Source: Bacteroidota bacterium (GTDB lineage Bacteria; Bacteroidota; Bacteroidia; Cytophagales; Cyclobacteriaceae). Taken from it: 64,000 nt of DNA. Positions 24,549 to 32,923 of this stretch are shown piece by piece. The position numbers were made by a program, and so were the translations under genes. Position 1 is the stretch's first letter. Every line of letters starts with the position of its first letter. Under the pieces are notes generated by a model, which had not been told where the DNA came from, ran no database searches, and saw only the letters and a list, made by a program, of their open reading frames with translations. The stretch spans positions 186,001 to 250,000 of the forward strand of contig JAFDYX010000002.1 of the NCBI GenBank assembly GCA_018267215.1. Reading direction: 5' to 3'.

Positions 24549-26804
24549 ATGGATTATCTTCAATCACTTAACGCCCCTCAGCACGAAGGCGTCATCAATA
24601 CGGAAGGGCCTTGCATGATCATTGCAGGTGCCGGGTCGGGGAAAACAAGGGTACTTACCTACCGCATCGCCCACCTGATACAAACACAGGGAGTAGATCC
24701 ATTCAACATCATGGCACTTACCTTCACTAACAAAGCGGCCAACGAAATGCGCGAACGGATTGAACACGTAGTAGGGTCCGATGCACGCAATTTATGGATG
24801 GGCACTTTCCACTCGGTGTTTGCACGGGTACTGCGTGCAGAAGCAGATCATCTGGGCTTCTCCAATAACTTCACCATCTACGATACAGATGATTCAAAGT
24901 CCATCATTAAGAATGTGGTAAAAGAAATGGGTCTGGACGAAACCCAATACAAAGCCAATACAGTTTACAATCGGATATCAAGTGCCAAAAACAAATTGAT
25001 TTCGTGGCAGGAGTATCTGGCCAACCCGCATCTGATGGGTGACGATGCCGCCAGCATGCGGCCGGAGATAGGCAATATCTATCGAAAATATGTGGAGCGC
25101 TGCTACAAAAGCGGGGCGATGGACTTTGATGATCTTCTCTTCAATACAGATAAACTTTTTAAAGAACATCTGGATGTGCTCAACAAATACCAGCACCGCA
25201 TTCACTATGTACTCGTTGATGAGTTTCAGGACACCAACCTTTGCCAGTATTTCATCATCCGGAAGCTGGCAGCCGTGCGGCAAAATGTGTGCGTGGTGGG
25301 CGATGACGCACAAAGTATTTACGCCTTTCGCGGGGCAGACATCAGCAACATCCTCAATTTCGAAAAAGATTATCCTGATTTGCGCATCATTAAGTTGGAG
25401 CAAAACTACCGCTCCACCCAAACGATTGTAGATGCTGCCAACTCAGTCATAGCCAAAAACAAAGCGCAAATCCCAAAAAATGTTTGGACTACCAATGAAG
25501 AAGGCACATTGATTGAGTTGATCAAAGCAAATTCTGACAATGAAGAAGGGAGATTAGTTGCCTCCAGCATTTTTGAAGAGAAGATGCAGCATCAAAATTC
25601 ATTCAGCAATTTTGCCATCCTCTACCGTACCAACAGCCAAAGCCGTTCGATGGAAGAAGCCCTGCGCAGGATGAACATCAAATACAAAGTAGTGGGCGGG
25701 CTTTCATTTTACCAACGCAAAGAAATTAAAGACTTACTCGCTTATCTGCGCTACTCTATCAATCAGCAAGACGAAGCCTCCTTCCGCAGGATAATCAACT
25801 TGCCCAAACGCGGCATTGGCGATAGCACCATCGACAAAGTTGTAGTGGCTGCCAACGACCACGCCATCTCTATTTGGGAAGTGCTGGAAAACGCTCCTAC
25901 CTTTTTAGGCGGGCGCGCTTCGGGGCCTATTGAAGATTTCGTTACCAAAATCAAAAGATTTGGAATTGAAATCCAAAATAAAAACGCCTATGAAGCCGCA
26001 GCCGAGATAGCCAAGTCATCGGGGTTGCTCAAAGAATTGTACGAAGACAAAACGGCCGAAGGCCTGAGCCGCTACGAAAACGTGCAGGAGTTGCTCAACG
26101 CCATTAAAGAATATGTTGACGATTCTGAGAAGACAGACAAAAGCCTCGGAGCTTTTCTGCAGGAAGTTTCATTAATAACCGGGCAAGATGAAAACAAAGA
26201 CAACGACCCCGACAAGGTTACGCTGATGACGATCCACATGGCCAAGGGGCTGGAGTTTAAAAATGTGTACATCGTAGGCATGGAAGAGAATTTGTTTCCT
26301 TCACAGATGATGTTGAGCAGCCGGGCTGATCTGGAAGAAGAACGAAGGCTGTTTTATGTAGCCATTACCAGAGCACAAAAAAAATTGTTCCTATCGTATG
26401 CGCTCACACGGTATCGTTTTGGACAATTAAAAAATTGTGAACCCAGCCGTTTCTTGAATGACCTCGACCAGCGATATGTAAAAGTCAGTTCTAAGTTCAG
26501 CAGCAAAGACACTTCTAAGCCCACCCCGGACTACACCAAAAGATTTGTAAACAGCAACATGAAGCGCACCCCCAGCGCCCAGCCGCCTGCAAAGCCTGCG
26601 TACAAACCCTCGGCCGATTTTACACCCAGCGATACACGCACCCTGAAGGAAGGCATGAAAGTAGAGCACCCCAAATTCGGTTTCGGTACGGTGGTAAAAA
26701 TGGATGAACAGGGTGCCGAACGAAAGGCTAAAATCAATTTTGCCGATTTTGGCGAAAAGACGTTATTGCTTAGCTTTGCCAAGTTGAAGATTCATGAAAA
26801 CTAA
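24549..26804 (+). CDS. ATP-dependent DNA helicase UvrD/PcrA
   Basis: 751 residues from the ATG at 24549. Helicase motifs: Walker A AGAGSGKT at 26-33, motif II VLVDEFQDTN, motif III VVGDDAQSIYAFRGA, motif IV QNYRSTQTI, motif V VTLMTIHMAKGLEFKNVYIVG and motif VI ERRLFYVAITRAQ. It unwinds DNA 3' to 5' in repair and replication restart. The C-terminal residues KFGFGTVVKMD form the Tudor-like domain that contacts RNA polymerase in PcrA/UvrD. The frame is open up to an ATG at 24501, but a promoter -7 box ends at 24499, so that ATG would not be transcribed with a leader, and the family starts at MDYLQSLN. It overlaps DUF4290 by 11 bases and leads an operon with murA. Confidence 0.92.
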   Translation: MDYLQSLNAPQHEGVINTEGPCMIIAGAGSGKTRVLTYRIAHLIQTQGVDPFNIMALTFTNKAANEMRERIEHVVGSDARNLWMGTFHSVFARVLRAEADHLGFSNNFTIYDTDDSKSIIKNVVKEMGLDETQYKANTVYNRISSAKNKLISWQEYLANPHLMGDDAASMRPEIGNIYRKYVERCYKSGAMDFDDLLFNTDKLFKEHLDVLNKYQHRIHYVLVDEFQDTNLCQYFIIRKLAAVRQNVCVVGDDAQSIYAFRGADISNILNFEKDYPDLRIIKLEQNYRSTQTIVDAANSVIAKNKAQIPKNVWTTNEEGTLIELIKANSDNEEGRLVASSIFEEKMQHQNSFSNFAILYRTNSQSRSMEEALRRMNIKYKVVGGLSFYQRKEIKDLLAYLRYSINQQDEASFRRIINLPKRGIGDSTIDKVVVAANDHAISIWEVLENAPTFLGGRASGPIEDFVTKIKRFGIEIQNKNAYEAAAEIAKSSGLLKELYEDKTAEGLSRYENVQELLNAIKEYVDDSEKTDKSLGAFLQEVSLITGQDENKDNDPDKVTLMTIHMAKGLEFKNVYIVGMEENLFPSQMMLSSRADLEEERRLFYVAITRAQKKLFLSYALTRYRFGQLKNCEPSRFLNDLDQRYVKVSSKFSSKDTSKPTPDYTKRFVNSNMKRTPSAQPPAKPAYKPSADFTPSDTRTLKEGMKVEHPKFGFGTVVKMDEQGAERKAKINFADFGEKTLLLSFAKLKIHEN

Positions 26805-27528
26805 TCAGGCACTACCTGCATCTGTGCCCAACAAATTAATCGAACAAAAAATGATCATCGGAGAGTACAACAGCCAGCGCAAACCTATTATACTAAAGGA
26901 ATATGGGCGCAACGTTCAAAAGTTAGTGAACTACATCCGCACCATTCCCGACAAGGAGAAGCGCACCCAAATGGCCACGACCCTCATCGAACTGATTAAG
27001 CAACTGGCGCCTGTGGCCAAAGAAGCGCAAGAAAACCCGCAGCGCATGTGGGACGACCTCTACATCATGGCCGACTTCGACTTAGATGTAAACAATCCTT
27101 TCACCACACCCGACCGCAGCATTCTTCAAAAAAGACCTAGAAAAATGATATACCCGCAAAGTGAAGTGCGGTTTAAACATTATGGAAAAAATATAGAACG
27201 CCTGGTACAAGAGGCACTGAAAAAAGAAGACCCGCAAGAGCGGGAAGAGGCAACGATCTATCTGGGCAAGCTGATGAAAACATTTTACAGCAACTGGAAC
27301 AAAGAAAATCTGGATGACTCTGTTATTGTAAAAGACCTCGCCATCATGTCGAAGGGAAAGTTGACACTGAACTTAGACAAAGTACGCGAAGACAATTTGT
27401 TTGAAAAATTGTATCGCGAGAAGAAAAAAATGAGACCGGAAGGCAACAGCAGAGAAGGTAGAGACGGCCGCGATAACCGCAATCGCAAATTCAATAAAAA
27501 CCGCCATCACCGCAGACGCGACCAATGA
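26794..27528 (+). CDS. DUF4290 family protein
   Basis: 244 residues if the ATG at 26794 is used, 225 if the one at 26851 is (MIIGEYNSQRKPIILKEYGRNVQK), which fits the family opening better. DUF4290 proteins are restricted to Bacteroidota and always lie next to murA; the function is unknown. Predicted to be cytosolic and helical. The last 30 residues are a very basic Arg/Asn/Gly-rich tail (GRDGRDNRNRKFNKNRHHRR) that could bind RNA or DNA; this is inference from composition. The start overlaps the uvrD stop by 11 bases, the stop overlaps the murA start (ATGA), so it is in the middle of a tightly coupled operon. Confidence 0.85.
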   Translation: MKTNQALPASVPNKLIEQKMIIGEYNSQRKPIILKEYGRNVQKLVNYIRTIPDKEKRTQMATTLIELIKQLAPVAKEAQENPQRMWDDLYIMADFDLDVNNPFTTPDRSILQKRPRKMIYPQSEVRFKHYGKNIERLVQEALKKEDPQEREEATIYLGKLMKTFYSNWNKENLDDSVIVKDLAIMSKGKLTLNLDKVREDNLFEKLYREKKKMRPEGNSREGRDGRDNRNRKFNKNRHHRRRDQ

Positions 27529-28829
27529 GTTCATTCAGAATCAAAGGCGGAAATAAACTGCAAGGCGAAATTATTCCGCAGGGCGCAAAAAACGAAGCAC
27601 TTCAGGTTATCTGTGCGCCCCTGCTCACTTCCGAGCCTGTAGTCATTCACAACATTCCCGATATTCTTGATGTCAACAAACTAATAGAGTTGGTAGGCGA
27701 GCTGGGCTGCCGGGTAGAGAAACTGGCAAAAGGTTCGTATCGGTTTACAGCATCCCACATCAACACAAGTTACCTGAGCACGGAGGCCTATCGAAAAAAG
27801 GCAGCAGCCCTGCGCGGGTCTGTTATGTTGCTAGGCCCCATCTTGGCGCGATATGGTGCTGCCTCCATCCCCAAGCCCGGTGGCGACAAAATCGGGAGGA
27901 GAAGACTCGATACTCATTTTCTTGGGTTTCAAAACCTGGGCGCCAAATTCAATTTCGACAGCCACGAAAACCTGTTCCACATTGATGCGCAAGAATTAAA
28001 GGGCAGCTACATGCTGTTAGATGAAACCTCGGTAACAGGAACAGCCAATATTGTGATGGCCGCTGTACTTGCCAAAGGAAAGACTACCATCTACAACGCG
28101 GCCTGCGAACCATATTTGCAACAACTGTGCGCCATGCTCAACAGGATGGGCGCAAAAATAACGGGCATCGGCTCAAACCTGCTCACCATTGAAGGCGTGG
28201 AAAAACTTCACGGCACCGAACATACACTGTTGCCCGACATGATTGAGATCGGCAGTTTTATCGGCCTGGCTGCCATGACGCAATCTGAGATCACCATCAA
28301 AAATTGCCATATTGATATGCTGGGCATCATTCCTCATGTATTCAAAAAGTTAGGTATCAAAATAGAATTTCGCGGAGATGATATTTTCGTGCCGTCACAA
28401 GAATATTACGCTATAGAAAATTTTATTGATGGCTCCATCCTGACCGTGGCAGATGCACCTTGGCCTGGCTTCACGCCCGACTTGCTCAGCATTGTGCTCG
28501 TGGTAGCTACGCAAGCAAAAGGCACGGTGCTGATCCACCAGAAAATGTTTGAAAGCAGATTGTTTTTTGTTGACAAACTGATAGACATGGGTGCGCAGGT
28601 TATTTTATGCGATCCTCACCGCGCCACGGTAATAGGTTTAGAGCGCAAGCAGGCGTTGCGCGGTGTGAAGATGGCCTCGCCCGACATACGCGCTGGCGTT
28701 GCTCTTCTCATCGCTGCGCTTTCTGCTCAGGGCGAAAGCGAAATTTCTAACATTGACCAGATAGACCGTGGTTATGAAGACATCGAAGGCAGGCTAAAGA
28801 AATTGGGAGCCGCTATCGAGCGGGTTTAA
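27525..28829 (+). CDS. murA: UDP-N-acetylglucosamine 1-carboxyvinyltransferase
   Basis: 434 residues, full length. MurA transfers enolpyruvate from PEP to UDP-GlcNAc, the first committed step of peptidoglycan synthesis. The substrate residues K22-N23 (QGAKNEAL) and the RGSVMLLGPILARYG block are intact. In the catalytic loop, PKPGGDKIG, the usual Cys (Cys115 in E. coli) is replaced by Asp121. Cys is the residue alkylated by fosfomycin, and Asp versions, known from Mycobacterium and Chlamydia, are active but resistant; so this enzyme should be insensitive. The change is a lineage trait rather than a defect, as far as I know. Overlaps DUF4290 by four bases. Confidence 0.95.
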   Translation: MSSFRIKGGNKLQGEIIPQGAKNEALQVICAPLLTSEPVVIHNIPDILDVNKLIELVGELGCRVEKLAKGSYRFTASHINTSYLSTEAYRKKAAALRGSVMLLGPILARYGAASIPKPGGDKIGRRRLDTHFLGFQNLGAKFNFDSHENLFHIDAQELKGSYMLLDETSVTGTANIVMAAVLAKGKTTIYNAACEPYLQQLCAMLNRMGAKITGIGSNLLTIEGVEKLHGTEHTLLPDMIEIGSFIGLAAMTQSEITIKNCHIDMLGIIPHVFKKLGIKIEFRGDDIFVPSQEYYAIENFIDGSILTVADAPWPGFTPDLLSIVLVVATQAKGTVLIHQKMFESRLFFVDKLIDMGAQVILCDPHRATVIGLERKQALRGVKMASPDIRAGVALLIAALSAQGESEISNIDQIDRGYEDIEGRLKKLGAAIERV

Positions 28830-28885
28830 AAACTTCTTTTCTCCTGTTTCAAGAGAGAGTTGACCTGCCGTACGCAGCAATCCAT

Positions 28886-29029
28886 TTAAAATTTACTGAC
28901 CGCTATCACCAAAATGGTAAATGCCGAGATGGCTGCCATTAACCCAACTATTGTGATCAAAATAAGATCGCGGTTAATGGGGTTAACATGCCAATGTACT
29001 TCAGAAAAAAGGTTTGTGATTGTTTTCAT
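28886..29029 (-). CDS. Small single-helix membrane protein
   Basis: 47 codons from ATG (29029) to TAA (28886-28888). The first 20 residues are polar (with Trp-His-Val-Asn-Pro), then comes one clear membrane helix, roughly residues 22-45 (LILITIVGLMAAISAFTILVIAV). It is the only sensible frame in the 480-base gap between murA and the phosphatase gene. No family recognised. Short length makes this uncertain; no promoter box was found. The remaining gap, 29030-29313, is AT-rich and holds nothing I can name. Confidence 0.4.
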   Translation of the reverse strand: MKTITNLFSEVHWHVNPINRDLILITIVGLMAAISAFTILVIAVSKF

Positions 29030-29313
29030 CGCTCCAACTATTTTACAATAAAGCTACTTGCCTGCCACAAAAAATATATGATGATTACAGTATGAACATC
29101 GTGGCTGTAATATTTGGTTCATAAAAACATTTCATTCTTTTTTAATGAAAAAAAATGTTTTCAAAAAAGATAAAGTCAGCTATCCGAAACGGAGTAAAGT
29201 TGATTGTAAATACCTGATTATCTGAATCCAGTAAATTGATTCAACAAAAAATTAAAGTATTACTCGAAGTGGCGTAAGTTTTTCCTTCAACAATAAAAAA
29301 GTGAAGGCTCTAT

Positions 29314-29811
29314 TCAATAATTTAACCACGTAACACGTGCCGATTGGCCGGGGTGGTAAAAAGTGATGACCATCAGGTTGCCGTAATCATGTTCATCAAA
29401 GTCTTTATAATTATCTGTTCCTGTCAGATAGTTAGCGATAGCAGGAATGGTGTTGGAGTGGCCACATACCAGCACAGTTTTCCCTTCATTTTCTGTTATC
29501 ATCCGGTCAATCTCTCCGGTTTGGCCGGGCCGGTATTCTTTCAGATTAATTTTCTTTGATGTTGCCAGCGGGGCTACCGTCTGGCGCGTGCGCTGATAGG
29601 GTGTAGTGTACACTGAAGCAACCTCAGTGTGAGCCAGCACTTCAGCGAGCCTGTTGGCTCTTCTTCTCCCCTCTTCCGACAAATCAGGATCTTTGCCAGT
29701 CGTGGATTTATCTTTCTCGGCATGGCGCACTAAAATAAGCGTGGTCAGTCTGCCTTGAGAAAAACCCAGCATATTCATTACGCAAAATAATAATATAAAT
29801 ATTGCTTTCAT
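29314..29811 (-). CDS. Secreted histidine phosphatase family protein
   Basis: 165 residues from the ATG at 29811 (signal peptide MKAIFILLFCVMNMLGFSQ); the frame continues 12 codons upstream without one. Catalytic features of the phosphoglycerate-mutase-like fold: VRH with the phospho-acceptor H30, R-T-R-Q (about 74-77), and H118 in VCGHSNT. It removes phosphate from an unknown small substrate, probably in the periplasm. The start codon overlaps the stop of the NTF2-like remnant (TGA within ATGA, 29808-29811), so it was once coupled to that now broken gene. Confidence 0.8.
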   Translation of the reverse strand: MKAIFILLFCVMNMLGFSQGRLTTLILVRHAEKDKSTTGKDPDLSEEGRRRANRLAEVLAHTEVASVYTTPYQRTRQTVAPLATSKKINLKEYRPGQTGEIDRMITENEGKTVLVCGHSNTIPAIANYLTGTDNYKDFDEHDYGNLMVITFYHPGQSARVTWLNY

Positions 29812-30028
29812 TTTAGCTGATTTAAAATTTCGGGTGGAATCTGGCATCCTGTTTTATGCACATCATAAGCTAAGTTAAAAATCTTCCATCCACTATCAGT
29901 TTTTATCAAATGAAAAACATCTATACCGAAATGGCTGATTTTTTTTGCCAACATAAAAAGCATAATTGCACCATACTTCAGCCAAACGATTGTTAACAAT
30001 GATTTTTTCATTCCAATACAATTCATTA
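29808..30028 (-). pseudogene. C-terminal half of a split NTF2-like protein gene
   Basis: Read from 30028 downwards, one frame gives VNELYWNEKIIVNNRLAEVWCNYAFYVGKK, after which the match continues in another frame as ISHFGIDVFHLIKTDSGWKIF and on to the stop at 29808-29810. Joined, this is the second half of an NTF2/SnoaL-like protein (putative lumazine-binding family; compare VW..Y.FY...FSH.G.D.F.L.K...GWKI). The frame change falls in a run of 8 A on the minus strand (29938-29946), where 7 would restore the frame. The first half lies at 30.9-31.1 kb, separated by a foreign gene. Confidence 0.65.
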
Positions 30029-30158
30029 ACGGCCAGCATATTTGCGAAGGCACGGTATTTGAAAACCGTTAGCCGAAAATATGCACAAAAGTTGATAGTA
30101 GTACAATTGTTCAATAACTTCCTTCAGCCATGCTTTTGCAAATATGTGTGTTAGCAGC
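30026..30158. repeat. Long imperfect palindrome, attC-like
   Basis: CATATTTGCGAAGGCACGG at 30037-30055 pairs with CCATGCTTTTGCAAATATG at 30128-30146 (16 of 19 positions), and TAAC at 30027-30030 faces GTTA at 30150-30153 on the outside. The total span of about 130 bases, extra-helical mismatches and outer AAC/GTT boxes recall integron attC sites. The boxes do not match the strict RYYYAAC/GTTRRRY consensus. Confidence 0.5.
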
Positions 30159-30874
30159 TGGTTTATTTTTTTTTAGTTAATCATCAATAGAATTTTTCGG
30201 AATGTTCAATACTGTCAATATTTTCTTACCACTAATAAATCCTAGAATTGGTCCTATAAGAAGAAATGCAAATATGTTCATTATCTTTCCTGCTGATGTA
30301 AATGCTATATGAAAAACGTTATCCATGCAAATAAAATATACCGAAATAAATAAGCTGCATGTTGTCCAGGCAAGAAAACTATATAATATCCATCCGTTAG
30401 TATTTATGTAATTATTTTTTATTAAAAATTTGTTTTGAAGCAAACCTGTTACATAGCTACCTACCGCAATTGAAAGGGTTATAGCTATCATAGCGGGTGC
30501 TCCATCCATTTTATATTTAAAACCAAGTGCTTTTAAAATAACAATAAGAATATCGAACATGAGAAATGTACCACCCATGCCTGCACTTGTTAGCCATAAC
30601 CATTTACTGTTAATTGTGGTATATTCCCTTAATGCAAGCCATTGCATTAAGCCGATACCTGTTGCGATTCCAAGTCCAAGTCCGAAAAAATCTAATTCAA
30701 TTTTGCCAAGTGGCTCTGCAATAAGTAGAGCTAAGATGAATCCAATAATCCATCCGAGGGATGTGAATAAAATCCATTTTGCGAGCGTTGGTCCGCTTTT
30801 AATGTTTGTGTTCATAGTTTATTTATTTTTTATGTTGTCCATTAGGGTTACTGCTCGTATAACTTGCCGCAACG
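30028..30874 (-). mobile_element. Single-gene cassette inserted in the NTF2-like gene
   Basis: About 847 bases separate the two halves of one NTF2-like gene. On the minus strand both borders read CGTT (AACG on plus at 30871-30874 and at 30028-30031), and the unit carries just one gene (membrane protein) in the same orientation as the host gene, followed by a 130-base imperfect palindrome at its 3' end. One open frame plus a downstream palindromic site inserted at a GTT is the arrangement of an integron gene cassette at a secondary site. No integrase is in the window; the class of element is inferred. Confidence 0.5.
30177..30815 (-). CDS. Multi-pass membrane protein, cassette-borne
   Basis: 212 residues with about six hydrophobic helices (near 13-31, 43-62, 76-96, 105-125, 140-160 and 178-196) and short hydrophilic loops; no signal peptide, no charged motif that I recognise. 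Function unknown. Gly-rich helix patterns (GLGLGIATGIGLMQW) resemble small Bacteroidota membrane proteins of unknown role. Base composition is clearly more AT-rich than core genes such as rpsF or purB. It is the only gene in a unit that splits an NTF2-like gene, so it was probably acquired. Start at ATG 30815, directly followed by MNTNIKSG. Confidence 0.7.
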   Translation of the reverse strand: MNTNIKSGPTLAKWILFTSLGWIIGFILALLIAEPLGKIELDFFGLGLGIATGIGLMQWLALREYTTINSKWLWLTSAGMGGTFLMFDILIVILKALGFKYKMDGAPAMIAITLSIAVGSYVTGLLQNKFLIKNNYINTNGWILYSFLAWTTCSLFISVYFICMDNVFHIAFTSAGKIMNIFAFLLIGPILGFISGKKILTVLNIPKNSIDD

Positions 30875-31142
30875 TTTCGGCATGTGCAGTTCCTATCGAT
30901 TTTAGAAATTTCTGTACGGGTGTACGTATCAATAATTCCTGATTGCTGTTGTCAGGATTTACGATTGAAATGATTGTAGCGGGCGCAAAAATATTTCGTA
31001 CAGCAGCACTGTCTCCTTTTTGCATGCCCTCAAAAAGGTTTTGGATGATATTCATGATTGCCTCTTTGTCTTGCAAGGCCTGAGCCATCAGCATGACAGG
31101 CAAGTACAGAAAAAATATGAGCGAAATGATATTTTTTTCCAT
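30819..31142 (-). pseudogene. N-terminal half of a split NTF2-like protein gene
   Basis: 107 codons from the ATG at 31142: signal peptide (ending LMAQ), then ALQDKEAIMNIIQNLFEGMQ and KGDSAAVRNIFAP, the typical first helix and turn of the NTF2/SnoaL-like fold, up to KFLKSIGTAHAET at 30873. After that the sequence (LRQVIRAVTLMDNIKNK) no longer fits and belongs to the inserted unit. The second half of the fold is found at 29808-30028. The remaining product would be half a domain and is unlikely to fold. It lies head to head with the TPR gene. Confidence 0.65.
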
Positions 31143-31196
31143 GCAAAAAAGATTTGGAGGGGTAAGTTTCAAGTTTAAAATTCTGAATAAAAGCGG

Positions 31197-31204
31197 TATT
31201 TTTG
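31197..31204 (+). promoter_or_regulatory. -7 element of the TPR-HD operon
   Basis: TATTTTTG, an exact TAnnTTTG, 20 bases before the TPR gene ATG. The -33 region has GTTT at 31173-31176, about 20 bases upstream, a weak match. Confidence 0.5.
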
Positions 31205-31224
31205 AAAGACCACCCTTTAAAAAT

Positions 31225-32361
31225 ATGAAGAATACTTTTATAACGGTCGTTTTGGCTCTTCAGATACTTGTCGGTTATGGCAGTCCAATAGACAGTCTTG
31301 AAAATGCGCTAAAAACAGCCAAAGGAGAACAGAGAGTTAAAAATCTAAATGAGTTATTCCGTGCTTATATCAATTCGGATCCTGTAAAGGCAATCGGCTA
31401 CTCGCGAGAAGCGCTTTCTTTGGCCACCGAAATAAACGATCAAAAAGGGATGGCCGCCTCCTTCAACAACTTGGGTGTAGCCTACAAAAACCAAGGCGCG
31501 CTGCAAGAAGCGTTAGAGTATTACCTGAAAGCACTGCACAACTATGAATTGTTAAAAAACAATGAAGGCGTTGGCACCACTAAGAATAATATCGGCAACC
31601 TCTATTCCTTAAAAAAAGATTATGGCCAAGCCATGAAATATTTTGAGGAATCGTACAAGCTGTTTTCTGAATTGAACGACAAGCAAAAAATTATCGGCTC
31701 GCTAAATAACCTGGGCAACCTTCATACCGACCTGCAACTGTATGAGCAGGCGCTCAAATATTATTCGCAAGCCTTGCAGATGAGCGAACAAACCAAAAAA
31801 ATATCGTCTGATCCTCTCAGTAATATTGGCAATTTGTATTTTCGGCAAGGAAACTACCAGCGTGCAGCCGATTATTATGTGAAAGCGCTCGGGCTTTCCA
31901 AAAAAGAAAACAATCAAACCAGTATGCTGAACATACTGATCAATCTGGGTGAAGTTTTTGCCCAATCGGGGCAAAGCAACAAAGCCCAAATTTATTTTGA
32001 CAGTGCTATGACGTTGTGCCAATCGCTGCAAGCATATATTTACGAACCTCAGATTTTTAAAAACCGGGCTGCCAATTTTGCCAAACAAGGCAAAATGAAA
32101 GACGCCTACGAAGCGATGGTGGCTTACGACAAAGCCAAAGAGCGCGTGTATGGCGAAGAGAGCACCCACAAAATTGCTCAGATGGAAATGGCACTCGACC
32201 TGCAGGAAAAAGAAAAACAAGTGGAAGAGCTAAAACAGAAATCTGAAATGGACTCGCTTGAACTGCGCAACTCCAGGTTGGTGATAACGAGCATCGTGCT
32301 GGGTGCTGTTGTTGCCCTCGGCCTCGTCAACCTGTTTATGGCACGCAGAAAAAGATCATGA
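31225..32361 (+). CDS. TPR-repeat protein with C-terminal membrane anchor
   Basis: 378 residues from the ATG at 31225, which starts a signal peptide (MKNTFITVVLALQILVGYGS). About six tetratricopeptide repeats follow (around residues 45-290: NNLGVAYKNQGALQEALEYY and similar), then a coiled coil rich in Glu and Lys (about 310-350) and one membrane helix (about 352-370) with a short basic end. This matches the sensor part of Bacteroidota TPR kinases and regulators such as the one at 41.9 kb, but the output domain is absent. It may transmit a signal to a separate partner, or just be a periplasmic scaffold. Overlaps the HD gene by four bases. Confidence 0.8.
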   Translation: MKNTFITVVLALQILVGYGSPIDSLENALKTAKGEQRVKNLNELFRAYINSDPVKAIGYSREALSLATEINDQKGMAASFNNLGVAYKNQGALQEALEYYLKALHNYELLKNNEGVGTTKNNIGNLYSLKKDYGQAMKYFEESYKLFSELNDKQKIIGSLNNLGNLHTDLQLYEQALKYYSQALQMSEQTKKISSDPLSNIGNLYFRQGNYQRAADYYVKALGLSKKENNQTSMLNILINLGEVFAQSGQSNKAQIYFDSAMTLCQSLQAYIYEPQIFKNRAANFAKQGKMKDAYEAMVAYDKAKERVYGEESTHKIAQMEMALDLQEKEKQVEELKQKSEMDSLELRNSRLVITSIVLGAVVALGLVNLFMARRKRS

Positions 32362-32897
32362 CCCGCCCGGAAGCCCTCACCCTACTTACATCCATGACAA
32401 AGAGCGAAAGCCTGCTCAGACACATGCGCACTGTAGAACTGGTGATGGAAGCCTACGCCCTCCGACTAGGGCAAGATAAAGAGCGATGGGCATTGGCCGG
32501 CTTGTTGCACGATGCCGACTACGAAGCTTTTCCTGAAAAACATCCGCACCTCATCGTAGAGAAATTGATTGCGCTGGGCGAACCGGAAGTGGCGCATGCC
32601 ATTTCTGCACACTACACCCGGTGGAATGTGCCCCACGAAACTCTACTCGATAAGGCCCTGTTAGCCTGCGATGAGATTACCGGATTTATTGTGGCCTGTT
32701 GCCAGGTTCGGCCGGATGGGATCTCTTCCCTCGAAGTGAAGTCTGTTATTAAAAAACTGAAAGACAAGGGGTTTGCCGCCAAAGTGGATCGGCACGAGGT
32801 GTACACAGGTACCGAACTTCTGGGGGTTGATTTAAACGACCACATCGGGCTTATTATTAACGTATTGCGTCAAAACAAAGCAGAGTTGGGGCTTTAA
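32358..32897 (+). CDS. HD-domain hydrolase-like protein
   Basis: 179 residues, cytosolic. HD-fold residues: H22 in LLRHMRTVE, H51-D52 in LLHDADYEAF, and a later conserved D in LACDEITGF. The family comprises metal-dependent phosphohydrolases, mostly acting on nucleotides; the actual substrate is not known. Proteins of this length and pattern (HDIG-like, often annotated as HAD/HD or metal-dependent phosphohydrolase) are common. Coupled to the TPR gene through ATGA at 32358-32361. Confidence 0.75.
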   Translation: MTRPEALTLLTSMTKSESLLRHMRTVELVMEAYALRLGQDKERWALAGLLHDADYEAFPEKHPHLIVEKLIALGEPEVAHAISAHYTRWNVPHETLLDKALLACDEITGFIVACCQVRPDGISSLEVKSVIKKLKDKGFAAKVDRHEVYTGTELLGVDLNDHIGLIINVLRQNKAELGL

Positions 32898-32923
32898 ATT
32901 TCAAATAAATATTTTATCTACCC

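Noticed and set aside
29156-29223. Short frame (20 codons) after the small membrane protein gene
   Set aside because: Too short, no domain, no promoter or terminator.
30028-30874. Insertion sequence
   Set aside because: No transposase and no terminal inverted repeats of IS kind; the attC-like site fits a cassette better.
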